Of a stretch of DNA of 64,000 bases, positions 1 through 11,600 are shown in pieces (within the stretch, counting starts at the first letter, position 1; each line of letters opens with the position of its first letter). Under the pieces are notes generated by a model that saw nothing but the letters and a program-made list of their open reading frames with translations, did no database searches and was not told where the DNA came from. Source of the stretch: Pyrocephalus nanus (lineage: Eukaryota > Chordata > Aves > Passeriformes > Tyrannidae); the NCBI GenBank assembly GCA_038380795.1, contig CM076268.1:2529501-2593500 (forward strand), written 5' to 3'. The translations under genes were made by a program, and so were the position numbers.

Positions 1-161
1 TGAGCAAGAGGGGGAGTCATGAAAAGTCCCTAGAGACAAATCTCAGACTGCTGTCAAAGATGTGCCCTCTCCACCCACTGTTAAGGTGCACTCCACCCCT
101 TGGTACCCTCTGCCCTTTCCTGTAGAGAACCTGACGTGACCAAAACCTGTGTTTTTTCCAG

Positions 162-282
162 AGCCAACGCTGAAATTGCACAAGTGAGAGGCAAAGCTCA
201 GCAAGAGCAGGCGGCTTATCAAGCCAGCCTTCGTAAGGAGCAGCTGAAAGTGGATGCCTTGGAGAGAACACTGGAACAAAAG
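162..282 (+). CDS. TACC2: TACC2, penultimate coding exon (partial gene)
   Basis: This is an internal exon of a transforming acidic coiled-coil protein, which binds microtubules and centrosomes through its conserved C-terminal TACC domain. The exon is bounded by a pyrimidine-rich acceptor ending in CAG at 159-161 and a GTAAAC donor at 283. It begins on the third base of a codon and ends on a complete codon. The translation begins ANAEIAQVRGKAQQEQAAYQ and continues as a charged, Leu/Ala-spaced heptad pattern to LERTLEQK, as expected for the parallel coiled coil of the TACC domain. It joins in frame to the terminal exon at 1098-1163. The rest of the gene lies outside the window to the left. TACC2 is preferred over TACC1 and TACC3 because of the KMGKS terminus of the next exon and because PLEKHA1 lies downstream. 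Confidence 0.88.
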
Positions 283-1097
283 GTAAACAGCAATTCACCT
301 CTCCCTGGAGGTCAGACCAGAGCACAGGTCTGCCCTGCTGCTCAGGTGCAGCTGGCTCAGCAGCATCCTGGCACAAGGGAGGGCAGCACTGCCCAGATTT
401 TGGGATGAAATCCTCCATTTGCACCAGGCATTTGAGGCAGAGGGTTTGACCTGAGTGCCTCAAGTTCTGGGGGCTGGCTCAGCCTCAGCCAGAGCTCAGG
501 GTGCACCTCTACACTCCAGGCACTTGGATTGCTTTGCTTCTCGAGTTTAAGACCTTGCTTTGGTTCTTCTTCCAGATTTTGTTTCCCTTAGTTTTAGCAG
601 TGATTCCAATGCTAATTCCAAAGTGTCGGTAGGAAATGCCTATTTATATCTCATGTTCCCTAGCTCAGCCCAGGGAGCTTGCTTTGGCACAGCACAGCTT
701 GTCCTTGCTCAGAGCCCTGCAAAACAGGGTGAAAATAATGAAAAAACCAGAGAACTACAGCCTAGAAACAAATTTACACTGTGTATCATTACGGTGTGTT
801 GGGAATGGCTGTCACAAAGCTGTCTGCTTTGGTGCTAAATTGGATTTATGGAAGTCAGAGGAGCTCTTGCTGGGGAAAAAGTAAGCATTTGTTTGAATTC
901 ATGTAGTTTGAATTCAATACAACCATGTAGCTGTACTATATATGCATATATACCTATATTTATAGGTATCCTGTTCTCAGGAGTGGAGGAAGCTTAATTT
1001 CCCCCACACTTCTCCCAATGGTTAGATAACATTAGAAAGAAAACCCTCGTCTTAATGCAGCAGTATTTTTAATAATGCTTAATGTTTTATTTTCCAG
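283..1097 (+). other. TACC2: Last intron of TACC2
   Basis: This 815-bp intron begins GTAAAC and ends TTTTCCAG. It contains a small spaced duplication, GTTTGAATTC at 891-900 and again at 906-915, and an AT-rich patch near 935-970. No other gene or recognisable repeat was seen. Confidence 0.8.
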
Positions 1098-1163
1098 AAT
1101 AAAGAGATAGAAGAGTTAACAAAGATTTGTGATGAACTGATTGCCAAAATGGGGAAAAGCTAA
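1098..1163 (+). CDS. TACC2: TACC2, terminal coding exon with stop codon
   Basis: This is the last coding exon of the TACC domain. The acceptor TTTTCCAG ends at 1097. The reading frame gives 21 residues, NKEIEELTKICDELIAKMGK plus a final S, followed by TAA at 1161-1163. The ELTKICDELIAK segment is the invariant C-terminal signature of TACC proteins. As recalled, the KMGKS ending fits TACC2, whereas TACC1 ends in a KLGK-type tail and TACC3 diverges more. The exon starts in phase 0 and so joins cleanly to the exon ending at 282. Nothing suggests a frameshift or pseudogenisation. Confidence 0.9.
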   Translation, partial: NKEIEELTKICDELIAKMGKS

Positions 1164-1577
1164 CTTTTAACCAAATTTCTGGACTTCGATCCTGAGTGCA
1201 ATATGACCATTGGCACACTGATGTCCATACCTTTATGTGGACAGGTTATATTTTCACTTTTTCGTATGCACTACTGTATTTTCTTTCTAAATAAAGTTGA
1301 TTTAACTGTATGCAGTACTAAGATGACTATAAGAATTTCTTGCTATTGTTTGCATTTTCATAGTATAATTCATAGCAAGTTGATCTCAAAGTTCCTGTAT
1401 CAGGGAGATTGTCAAGTTCTCTAAGAAATTACAAATTGCTGATCCTAGCCTTCCCTTTGTACATGAGTTCCCATGTTGGATGTCTTTTGGATTTAATATA
1501 AACACGTATTACTTGCATGGGGACTCTTGCCTTAAGGAATGTAAACTTTATCTGCATTTGCCGATTTGTAAAATAAA
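1164..1577 (+). other. TACC2: TACC2 3' UTR with two candidate poly(A) signals
   Basis: AT-rich sequence follows the TACC2 stop codon. Canonical AATAAA hexamers lie at 1289-1294 (126 bases after the stop) and 1572-1577. The second is followed by a genomic A-run at 1588-1605 and another at 1608-1618. Either or both could define mRNA 3' ends. The A-run itself is encoded in the genome and is not evidence of cleavage. Confidence 0.6.
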
Positions 1578-1855
1578 ATTTAAAATTAAAAAAAAAAAAA
1601 AAAAAGGAAAAAAAAAAAGAAAATGCATGTCACAAATGAAATTCTCTATTGTAAATAAATTTTTTCGTTGGAAGTTGAAGATAAGTATGGCTCTGTTTTG
1701 TGTCCTTCACTTGCCTTATTTCATGTTCAGCACCAGAGCAGCTCTTATTCATCAGTTCCTTCACAGAAAGCACTTCAGGGGTCACTGCTTGGAACCCCTT
1801 GTGGGTCACAAGAATATACTACTCATGTGCACATATCTAGGTCTGTATCTCTCTA

Positions 1856-1892
1856 AATATATATATGTGTGTGTATATATATATATATATAT
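1856..1892. repeat. (TA)n/(TG)n microsatellite
   Basis: An alternating pyrimidine-purine tract of TA and TG dinucleotides lies in the short interval between TACC2 and the Ly6-type gene. The surrounding 1620-2298 shows no other feature I can support. Confidence 0.85.
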
Positions 1893-2298
1893 GTTGGATT
1901 TGGACCACTCAAGTCTCAAGCATAGTCTTAATCCTCCAAAATATTTAATGCTCTGACCCTGATCCAGCAAATCCCATGGGCAAACGTAATGAGGCTGCTG
2001 GAAGGACTTGGAGGCTGTGGCATACGGTGATGGGATGGTTTTTAAGCATGTTCTAGCACTGAAAAGTGAATACATTTCCTTCTTCCTGCTCCTGGAAGGA
2101 TCTGCCTGCAGGGTTTGTGGGGATGAGGTACGTGTGATCAGAAGTGCCACCAGAATAAGCTCGATAAGTGGCGTTCTCGCACACCTCTTTATCCTGTAAG
2201 TTATCCTCTGCAGGGGATTAGCTATGTAAGAGAGGCATTAAAGCTGTAATAGCAAACAAACTGCTTTCTTTGGCTAATGGTGCACCTCTTGGATCTCC

Positions 2299-2353
2299 AT
2301 GATGTGGACAGTCTTCAGCCTGGTTCTTGTCAGCTCCCTTTTTGTCCTCAAAA
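2299..2353 (+). CDS. Ly6/uPAR-type protein, exon 1 (signal peptide)
   Basis: This exon encodes the signal peptide of a small secreted or GPI-anchored protein. It opens with tandem ATGs at 2299 and 2302; the upstream one is used here, and either gives a working leader. The peptide MMWTVFSLVLVSSLFVLK has a short N-region and a hydrophobic core, as a cleavable signal does. It ends at a strong donor (A|GTAAGT, intron from 2354) in phase 1. Signal-peptide exons ending in phase 1 are the rule in Ly6/uPAR genes. The exon joins to 3208 and creates a serine codon across the junction. It is too short to stand out as an open reading frame. The assignment rests on the leader, the phase match and the position just upstream of the LU-domain exons. 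Confidence 0.78.
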
Positions 2354-3207
2354 GTAAGTCAGCTCCCTTTTCTTTCTTTTTTTTTTTTTTTTTTGCTTAA
2401 TTTTCATTTCCTGCCTCGGGCGTGGCTGAGCCTCTTTGCTGTTCTGGGCTCCTCTCCTGGGTTGGGTTGGTTTCAGGTTCTCTTGGGTGTGTGGTTAGCA
2501 CAGAATTCCACCTCTGTAAAGATAAATATGTGTGCTGACAAATTCAAATGCACGTGTCCCCACCAACAGCAAAGGGTGCCATCTGCTCTGCGAGGTTCAA
2601 GTAAGGTATTTTAAGTGTTTTCAAATTCATGCCTGCCTTTGACAATGCCACGTAGTCTGAGCTAAGGAGAAGAAAGAGGATTGAGTTACAGTTGTAATGT
2701 TTAAACAAAAGCAAAACTCAAGATGTATTTTTGGGCTTTCCAGCAGAATTGATACTTAAGGAGAAAACGAAATCTGGATCATAGTAAGATTTTATGTGTT
2801 TTTAATGTGTTTTTTTTCGTGGTACTGTGAACCAAGGATCACGATGGAGGGGAAAAAACATGATTCTCCAACTTGTTACAGATAGCTCCGCTCTGAAAAT
2901 GTTACGAGAAGGTGTGGATGAAGTTACAGAACATCAGATGTTCTTGGATTATTTTGAGCACAAATTGTAACAACTAAATAATATAAGACTGAATTTTTTT
3001 TCTCTTTAAAATCAGTGTCTGCACCACTTCTAAAAAAGAAACACTGATAAGATACGCAGAGTCTTTGGATTTTCTAAAACTTTCTGCCGTTTTCTGTATG
3101 TGCTTCAAACAGAATTAGAGAGACTGCGCAGCTGATATTTTTGAAATGCTTTTTGTAAACTCTAAACCCTACTGCTCTGAGTGATCTGTTTTTTCTCTTA
3201 ACACCAG
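2354..3207 (+). other. Intron 1 of the Ly6-type gene
   Basis: Intron of 854 bp from GTAAGT to a TTTTTTCTCTTAACACCAG acceptor. It contains an 18-base T-run at 2377-2394 and nothing else recognisable. Confidence 0.75.
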
Positions 3208-3324
3208 GTGAAGCACTGCAGTGTTACACCTGTGTAGGTCCTAATGAGGAGGAGTGTAACAGACAAGGAACTCAGCAGTGCCCAGGGCATGCAGATGCCT
3301 GTGCAGTCATTAAAGGACAAGCAA
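3208..3324 (+). CDS. Ly6/uPAR-type protein, exon 2 (first half of LU domain)
   Basis: This exon encodes mature residues about 19-57 and the first half of a three-finger (LU) domain. It starts in phase 1 after CACCAG and ends in phase 1 at A|GTAAGT. The sequence opens with EALQCYTC, the characteristic L-x-C-x-x-C start of Ly6 domains. Cysteines fall at precursor residues 24, 27, 35, 43 and 50, matching the first five of the ten-cysteine pattern. The exon is 117 bp, typical for this class of exon. Conservation of the splice sites, phase and cysteine spacing argues that it is functional. I cannot assign it to a named orthologue. CD59-, LYPD-, PSCA- and LY6E-like proteins are the nearest structural comparisons. 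Confidence 0.88.
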
Positions 3325-3864
3325 GTAAGTAACCACAAATGGTTCAGACTCACTAAATTTTTCATAGTAGAAATTAATAATCGGTGTTGGAAAGAGAAGA
3401 GTGTAGAGTACGTTAAAGAGGAAACCGAAAGTAAATGTTTCCTCTCAAAATAAACCCTGTTAATAAGTCTCAGTTTCATTGTATCAGCAGTCTGATACAA
3501 AATCCCGCTGAGAGTGATTTGTGAGTGTGCCACGATGAGCTGTACCCACTCTATGCGGGTAAAAGTTGTAAAAAGGCATTTAAGCATTGCCCACTAAGTG
3601 ACTTCCCTGGAAATTAGGGAGGAAAATAATCTAAGGAGGCACTGCACTTGTGCCCATCCAGAGATGTTAAGGCTGCAACAGTTGAATCTGAGGTAAATGA
3701 TAATTACTCAAGTGGGAGCTTGTCGGTGTTCTGCCATCTGATGCAGTTGTGTTCATTTGCTCACAAAGAGGTTGGTCAGGGTGGTCAGGCTCGAGCTGAG
3801 GGGCTGCAGGTGGGAGGGCTGACTGTCTGCAGGTGTGTTTGGGCTCAGCATGGCTCTGTTGCAG
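3325..3864 (+). other. Intron 2 of the Ly6-type gene
   Basis: Intron of 540 bp from GTAAGT to a CTCTGTTGCAG acceptor. No feature was recognised inside it. Confidence 0.75.
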
Positions 3865-4067
3865 GTGGAGTTATGAAGTCCTGCTCGTACAGATCCTTCT
3901 GCGAGAAGGCGAGGAGGGACGGGTACCGAGCGCCCGGAGTGAGCGTCTTCTGCTGCTACTCCAACAACTGCAATAAGAGCCTGGCTTCGAGAATCACCCT
4001 CTCCACTGGCTACTTCTTCCTCCTCATCTTTACATTGCTGTGGCACCCGTTGTTGAAGCTGACATGA
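3865..4067 (+). CDS. Ly6/uPAR-type protein, exon 3 (second half of LU domain, GPI-type tail)
   Basis: This terminal exon completes a predicted 124-residue precursor. Cysteines at precursor residues 64, 70, 87, 88 and 93 give the last five of ten, with the diagnostic CCYSNNCN ending that closes the LU fold. A basic loop (KARRDGYR) lies between Cys70 and Cys87. After Asn94 comes a short spacer and a hydrophobic C-terminus (GYFFLLIFTLLW) ending KLT at the TGA. This is what a GPI-attachment signal looks like, with the omega site probably around Asn94-Ser99. The predicted product is therefore a GPI-anchored surface protein on the outer leaflet. Known relatives act as complement regulators, receptor modulators or gamete and immune-cell markers, and nothing here selects among these. 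The gene lies about 1.1 kb after the TACC2 stop on the same strand. Confidence 0.9.
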
Positions 4068-4543
4068 GGGAGATTTTTTTTTAAAAAAAAAAAAAAAAGA
4101 GTATTCTGAAGCAACAAGTCTGCCTTCTTAGCAAGGGATGGTAATACTTCTTAATCATTTATTACACGCAGGCCATGTACCACATATCTCAGTAGGCAAA
4201 AAGCATCAGGCAGACGTGACAGATGTTTAGATAAAAATTGTTTCATCTGCTCGGTTTGTCTTGACCCATATGTAAGAAATGCTGCCCTGTTCTTTTTTAA
4301 TCCTAAGGGGTTGATTGTGCAAATTCGTAATGCTGTCCCACAATTTAGAGAAGGAGAAATCTTTGCTGCAAGTAGCTTTGTAGTAAGGTAAAGGAGCAAT
4401 GTCTTCCAGATGCTGTTTACTGTAGGCAGGCACTCAAAAGCAAGCTAAAATTTTCGAGCACAAGGTGACTGAAAATTCTAGCAAGCAGTTTAGTCTTTTA
4501 GAGAACACTGGCATACTGGACAGAGCCAGAAAACTTGAATAAA
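4068..4543 (+). other. Probable 3' UTR of the Ly6-type gene
   Basis: Sequence after the TGA contains an A-run at about 4082-4098 and an AATAAA at 4538-4543, the first canonical poly(A) hexamer downstream. The UTR could extend further: another AATAAA lies near 6259. Confidence 0.5.
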
Positions 4544-4604
4544 GATGGTTTAGTATTAATACAAACTGGTAAGAGAAGGTCATTAAGAGAACAATTCATA
4601 GAGG

Positions 4605-4640
4605 TATGTTATATTATGTATTATATATTATATATTATAT
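4605..4640. repeat. AT-rich TATAT/ATTATAT microsatellite
   Basis: Repeats of TATTATATAT type directly abut the 5' truncation point of the following CR1 fragment. This is a common arrangement where a LINE has inserted into AT-rich DNA. Confidence 0.75.
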
Positions 4641-4780
4641 TCCTGGAAGTGTTCAAGGCCAGGCTGGACAGGGCTCAGAACAACCTGGGATAGTGGAAGA
4701 TGTCCCTGCCCACGGCAGGGGGGTTGGAACGAGATGATCTTTAAGGTCCCTTTGAAGCCAAACCATTCTGTGGTTCTGTG
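4641..4780 (+). mobile_element. CR1 LINE 3'-end fragment, plus orientation
   Basis: About 140 bp read as the sense 3' end of an avian CR1 element. It runs from a 'ggaagtgttcaaggcc' block through 'gtccctgcccacggcagg', 'ggttggaacgagatgatctt' and 'aaggtccctt', then ends in the short direct repeats ATTCTGTG and GTTCTGTG typical of CR1 3' tails. It is heavily 5'-truncated and non-coding. It is the only plus-oriented CR1 piece I found; the other eight are in minus orientation. Confidence 0.9.
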
Positions 4781-7700
4781 TATTTCCTGGAAAAAAACCC
4801 CACCTTCCAGTCTCCTCTTTTCTGATCCTTTGAGAATCCTACTGCAGCACTGGGAGAAGAAGAAAAGAGAAGAGCCTGGGAGTTGTTTTGAACGGGTAAG
4901 CTCCCTCCAAAGATCAGCTCAGTCTATCTCCTCTGCTGCTTTTGAGAGTAAGTGCTTAATCCCTGCCTTGAAGGCTTAAGTAATAATGCTGTTAATCCAA
5001 ATTCTTGCCATTTCCACTCTGTAGATAATTCTTCACTGTCCTAAACGCCGTTCTTTGACAATAAGAGTACGTGTCTCCCCCTCCAATGACGTGATTGAGT
5101 TGATCTGAGGTGGTTTATGTATCCTTTTCATTTTGCAAAGTGAACAAAATTACTTGGAGATCTTTAGAGCTGTAAAGAACTCAATGAATAGTTTTAATAA
5201 TCCCACTCATTGCAGTCTTACCAAGTGAATGATCCAGAGTGGGCCACATAGCAGAGGGCACTGTGCATCCCTGGTTAGTAGACAGATGTGGTGGTCCTTT
5301 GGTTATTTTGAAAGCAGGAAAGATGGGAAGTGACATGATGTGTGGTGTGATAACCCTAAGCAGGGTCTTGGGTCTGTGATGTTGGACAGCAGGGTGGTAC
5401 CTGCTTTGGTTCAAAACTCAGAGTGACAGGCAACCAGAGGAGTGACATTTGTAGATTTTAATATCCAGCTGTGATGATCTGGTCTAACAACGTGCATGGG
5501 ACCGGCTTAAAGTCCAGCTGGTGTAAGTGAAGTAGAGGTGGTCTTGGCAGGTCTAGTTTTAGTTGCCTATTTGGGCAGATGTTTGGTCATCAATTTAAGG
5601 AACTCACAAAGCACGTGACCAGGTAGTTTTTTCCACTAGCTTTGTGTCGTGACTTTTTTCGGTATAGTTCTTTGGAAAACCAGTTCCAGCAGCGTGTCAT
5701 TCAATTCTGCACATTCACCGGAATTTTAGGAAGTTTGCAAACTCTAGGGAGCTTCTTCAAGTGAAATCAGTGAAACCTCCATGTAGAGCATAACTCCTCA
5801 CCTGTCTCGTAGCTGTTGCCTGTCACATGGATCAAACTGTCTCCTTGTTTTATTGTCCTCTTTTCTCTGCGTGGATCTTTTCGTCATCTCATGTAGATTG
5901 TGGCTTCAGACTGGCACTGCTCTCCTGGGGTTTGTTCAAATGGGCTCAGACAAGGCAGCTCTGGTCTATTTTTAGTCTCTAGGCACGAGTCTGATAAAGC
6001 TATGAATATAAAGATGGTAACAATGCAGCAAATCTTGGCTGAGAATGTTTATTTGGACTTCAGTGTGTCATCTGTTAAAAATCACTTAAATTGGTGTAAG
6101 TACTTTTCATTTTATTCTCAGCTTGAAGCAGTTCCTTCAATCTGGTCTCCTATGGGGAATAGGTGTTGATTGTATCTTTATTTTCTGATTGTTCTGTAAT
6201 GATAAGTCTGTATCGAATGTAATCTCTGTATATGCTCAGTGCATTTCCTTAATGAGAAAATAAATTACATGCAATGGCTGACATTGTCTCCTGACATACA
6301 GAGCTGCTTCTTGTGATTGGGATTTCCAGTTGCATCTGGCGGCCTGTTTTCCTGCAGGAATTCTGTTTGTTTATTGTTTTTTCTTTTCAATGTGGGATGT
6401 CTTCCTTAAATCTGTTAGATGAAATAGCGAGTGTTGGTAGTGTTCTTGCTGCTGTATTTCCATGGTAAAATAAGAAGGTAAATCTCTATCCTCCTGACAA
6501 ACACCATCTGTCATTCCTGAGGGCAGCCAGGATTGGGATCTTCGGGCAGCTCCGCCGCCTCCGTTTGGTTCTGCCCCCCAGCACGTCACGGTCTGGGCTC
6601 TGCTTTTTTACAGGTCTGACATTTTTCCTGCCTCACTGTGAACCTGCCTGTGTGTAGATACCTAGAAATGATAAACTGCTTTTGTGGGTTGGTGGTTTCG
6701 GAAGGTTTTCACGGTGGTTCTTGGTGTAAGCGTTGATGGCAAGCGCGGGGAAAAAAACTGAGCAAAACAGAAGGAATATTGTTTTAAAAATACAGAAAAT
6801 ATCTTAAAGTTTCCATTGCCATGACTGTGCAGAGCTATTTGCAGTCATGTGTAAAGTGGGAAGTATCTGCATTCAGTTTTGTTCTGAAGTGTAATCATTG
6901 CTGGTGCAGCAGCAGGATCTTTCTGTCTTCCTTACTGTCCACAGGCAGCTGGAACAAAAGGGGCAGAGGCTGACACTCAAATGCCTTCTGCTGCAATTAA
7001 AAATGACAGGACTTCTTTTTCATCTGCTGTATTAGTCAGATCTCTGTCGTGTCTCTGTTGGATAAGTGCTGGATTTGGTTGTAACTCTGCCCTCTCACCT
7101 CCGAGGAAGGATCTCCAAAGGAAGATATTTGTTATTTCTGATTTACAAGTGGGAGAAACTCTCAGTTATAACTAGAGCCCCAAAGCGTGATTTCTCTCTG
7201 TCCTCTTGTTTCTGGCAGTACAAACAGCATTTCCTTATTTTCCTATTCTTCTCAAAGGCTGCAAGAGACTCTTGGACCTCCCAGGAGGGCACATCTGAGC
7301 AAAGTGCCCTGAGCTCTGAGATCATCCCTGCAAATTTACCATTTTGTTTGGGTCAGTGTTCATCCACACTTCTCTGCAGTGAGAGCAAAGTACCAAGTTG
7401 TTCTTGGTAAGGAATGAGCAACTCTTGTGAGCTTTAAATCTAGATCAGAGAAGATCACCTCAATACCTGCCATGGTTTTTAATGAAAGCTTAAAGTACAT
7501 CTTGGTATCACAAACACCCTACAGATGTTTAGGACTTAGCCCGGGGCTGTTGGCAGTGCCTGGTAACATGCCCTCTCTGGAGGAGCTGTGTTATGAAATC
7601 AGAATTCCTGACTACAATTCATGGAGCTCAGGGTTATCACCCTGCAGACACAAACACTCCCTCTTATCATCCACAGCCAGCAGTGCTCGGGGTATTTTTA

Positions 7701-8369
7701 AATGGCAAGTTCATGATGTGCTCAGAGGTAGCACATTTACTCCACAGCAGAGTGGGAAAAAATGATGACACTGTTAATCCCAGTGGGAGTGTGTGTAAAG
7801 AGTGTAGCTAGAAATTCACTGTGTCAGTGCCATAGGTACAAGTAAACTTTCTTAGCATCTGAACAGGAAAAAAAAACCCCACAAGTGAAAAGCCAGTGTT
7901 GGACTGAGTTTGGAAAGAACCACAGAAGCAGCTCGTGGTGCTTGGCAGCGTGGCTTTATGGAAAATAGGTCACATCAAAACCATCTCATTTGAGGTTGTG
8001 GATTTTTGCTGATAACGCCAAATGCATGGATTTTGCAACACATTTCAGATGGAATTGCTGTCGTGATGTACAGACTGAGAGTTCAAGAGTCGGGAGAGTG
8101 AAAGACTGCAAAAACAAGTTCTCAGTAGAAAATCATCCAAGTGGTGTCTTGGACATGGGTGAGATCACATCATCTCTCTGACAACCTCGGGGTGTTGCCA
8201 TAAGAAGTGTCACAAAAAGAAGGGGCTGTCAAAGCAGTAACGTGTCTGCATCGAGATATTCCTGTGTGTGTTGCCATAGGGACGGGTTTCCAAGGGAAAC
8301 AGGTAATGCAGTTCTCTGGAGCAAAACTGGAGCACAGGAATGCCAGTGGGAGGATGGGGCTGAGCAATG
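4781..8369. other. Intergenic, no gene recognised
   Basis: Unique-looking sequence of mixed composition. The few open frames are short, lack splice context, and resemble no family I know. An AATAAA near 6259 could serve a longer transcript from the left. Nothing else is supported. Confidence 0.6.
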
Positions 8370-8640
8370 TGACACAGAAACACAGGATGGTTTGGGTTGG
8401 AAGGGATCTTAAAGATCATCTCATTCCAACCCCCTGCCATGGGCAGGGACACCTTTCACCAGCCCAGGGTGCTCCAAGCCCTGTCCAAGAACACTTCCAG
8501 GGATGGGGCAGCCACAGCTTCTCTGGGCAACCTGTGCCAGGGCCTCCCCACCCTCACAGGGAAGGATTTCTTCCCAATATCTAATTTACACCTGCTCTCT
8601 TTTTTAGCCACTCCACTCTCTTTTCTTCTGCACTTAGCAC
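8370..8640 (-). mobile_element. CR1 LINE 3'-end fragment, minus orientation
   Basis: This is the reverse complement of the CR1 3' end. It shows 'ggtttgggttggaaggga', 'catctcattccaacccc', 'ccatgggcagggacacc', 'cttccagggatggggcagcc' and 'caacctgtgccagggcctcc' in order. Short frames reading through it, with peptides like GWGSHSFSGQPVPGP, recur in every other CR1 copy here and are repeat shadows, not genes. Confidence 0.92.
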
Positions 8641-11600
8641 TGTAATCCATGCAGGAGCAGTTACTGAAATGCCTTACACCTTTTCTAGAAACCTGATTTA
8701 GCCCCACAGGCAATATTTCATAGAACTACCTTTTTAGCTGCTACCTCGAAGGACTTGTAAGTATGAGATAATGTTTGACAGGTGAAGGGGAAATTCTCAC
8801 TTGAAGTCATTTCCCTTTTCTGAAGACTTCCTGCCTTTCAACCTCACCAAAATGTTTTCAGGTTTTTCCTTTCAACACTCAAGAGGGGAAAGGTATTTGA
8901 ACACCAGCAGAAACTCGGCCAAAAAAATAAGGCTGGTGTCCAAATGCAGTCACTGGTTCCTACAACCTTCACTGGAGACATCTGATGTCTTGTTTTGTGC
9001 AGTGCCAGTCACCCTCAGGTTCTGATTTTCGGTGCAAAAAGTCTGTAAATATGCTTTGGAGCTCAGAGGGACTGGCTGGTGTCTCTTCAGCCAGGTCGGG
9101 TTTTCCTGAAAGACAAATTTCTGATGCACAGGTTTGCTCCTTTACCCTCCCAATCTACACAGAGCTTTTCCAACATGTTCTTGAGATCCTGAGGGTGTTC
9201 ACCTCCTTTTAGCAACTCGTTTTTAACCCCTTTTACAATTTTGAATTGACAAGAAAATCTCCACAAGGGCATATTTATTAATTTCAAGTTCTCATCCATA
9301 CATGCTACTGGAACGACACTTCTAACAGCAGGATAACCTTGGAACTGCCTCTCCCAGCTGGGATTACTTTCAGCCTTTATCAGAAGGATGAGTTTTGTTC
9401 TGTTTTACTTTCTGCTGAGCATGTGAAGGCTGAATGGGTAAGGCCCATATGAGGCAGCACCTTTGCAGTATCAAATGCCCTCAGTGCTTTTTTTGGGTCT
9501 CGCTTCTGATTCACTGCATCTGTCAGAGCTGCCACACCAGCTGTTCATGGATGGGGGAGAGCAGCCAGAGGCAAACCCTGCCTTCATCTCTTTCAGTCCT
9601 TCTAAGGGTTAAGCTTCACTTTTTGGAGTTGTCTTTCTGGACACCTCTTTTGCACTGTACCATTAACAGAGCTTGTGAGTATTTGGCAGCCTCCACCACT
9701 TGTTTCCACATTCTCCCAGCCAACTATGACTTCTTGTATTGGATAAACACGTCTGGTTTTGTTAAATATTCTGTTTCAGTGATTATGACTCTGGAAAGAG
9801 CAAATCAGTTACTGGGATGAAGCAAATCCGTGAGTGGGGCGGTGAACTGAGCCAGGAAAAAATGTTCCTGGGGAAGTCATCCGAGCAGGGCTGTGCCTGT
9901 GGGGCATTGGCAGGGGTTTATCAGCATTCCTGTAATCATGGGTACGAGGAGCTTTTGAGGAGGAGGGATCTACCAGGCTGCTTTGCTTTGGTGCTGGTTG
10001 TGCAGCAGAAGGAAATGAGGGGTTTGTCCTTAGGTTTGTTAGGTTCACTCACCTCAGGGTTTGGAACAGGGAGGAGCTCCTGCTAAAGCATCTTCCCAAT
10101 GTCTTCCAACACCCAGGATTTAGTATGTTTTCCTTCTGAATCCCAACATGTGTGTGTGTGTGTGTGTGTGTTGCCCTTGAAATGAGGGTGGTTTTGCAGT
10201 TTCATCAGTTGTTGCCAGTTCCTGCTGTGATATATCAGGAACTGTGCAAGCCAGGAAGTTTTTCAGAGCTGGCCTCAATGAGACTGTTCTGAGCATGATG
10301 ACAGGTAGGAAAAAACAAAACAAAACACTTTGATTTGACACCTCCTGTTAACATCAGAGAGAAGCAGTCCCTGGAAAACCCATCTTCTCCCTGCTCAAAA
10401 GTCGGGTTCCCCTGTGGCCACTGAAAACAATGCTCACGATCAGCAGTGTAGTGATCTCATCTGACCTTTGCTTTAATGTGGCTTATCCAAAGCTTTTTAT
10501 GCTTATCCAAACTTTGGCTCTGGGCTGCACTGTGAACCCGGGCTATTCGGGGCAAATCCTGGTGAGCTCTCCTTCAGCTGGCTCCCATCAGCAGGATGAA
10601 GAGGGGATTTACTGCCCGTGGATGGGGTGTCCTGAGCCAGCAAACAAAACACTCCTTCCCATCTTGGAGGCGATTTCCAAGTCCTGGTGTGCTTGGGGAT
10701 CTGTCTGTGCCCAGTCTCAGGGACCAGTTCTCCAGGAGACAGATGGCCCGTGGGCTGCTTTGGTCTCGAGAAACACAGTCAGGCTCTGAGCTTAAAATAG
10801 TTCTCTCTTTGTTTTTTTTTTTTTTTATCTTTTCTCAAACACTTTTGCTCTAGATTTGCTCAGCAACTGCAGAAGCCTTTTCATTTATGTTATTTTCATG
10901 GCTGGGAAAACTGAGGGTGAGGTGGCCACGAGCCCCAGCCAGGCAGAGGAGATGGGATTGGAGCCGATGGCTGTAACTGGGACAACATTTAGTGATGTTG
11001 GTGCTGTTGGAAGTGTGCCCTGGTTGAATGAGGTGCCTGCAGACAGACACCGACCTTCAGGTGTCTCGGCCCTGTCTCAGCTCCAGGTCCCCTCCCAGAG
11101 CTGGCTGTCTGGATGTCAGCTTTGTCCTGCTCCCCTGCTGGTTGCTGCTGGGAATTTGGATGCGTTTTAAATCGGATTAGACTCTGCCTGGAAAGTCTCA
11201 GGAGGCTGCAGTGCCAAATCAGGGGCTGATTTAAGGAGTTTTCATCGAGGAGCAGTGCGCTCGTTCTTTGTTCTTTCTGCAGTAAAATCACCTTCATTCC
11301 TTTCCTGCACAGTTTACAGGAGCGTGGTCCTTAGGGTGTCACCTCACCAGTGATCTCCCCTCAGTCAACAAAAAACCCATCTTCAGCATCTTACCTGGGG
11401 CACACCAATGTCTCCAGGAGTACAGCAGGGCTGGACCTGGGGCTGGGACCTACAAGATGAGCTCCTCAGATGTAAATACCAGCACGGCCCCTAAAGAACA
11501 GTGGAAAGCTTCACAGGTAAAAAAAACCCCAAAACCCCACAGAAAAATTCCATAGAAACAATAGAAATTTACAGTTAAAAAAAATGTTTAACTCTGAATA

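Noticed and set aside
1588..1618. A-run after the second TACC2 poly(A) signal, considered as a retroposed poly(A) tail
   Set aside because: The TACC2 exons upstream retain introns, so this is the parental gene. The A-run is simply genomic low-complexity sequence.
1480..1956. 158-codon open frame downstream of TACC2
   Set aside because: It runs through the A-run and the TA/TG microsatellite, giving poly-Lys and Tyr-Ile repeats, and sits in 3' UTR and intergenic DNA.
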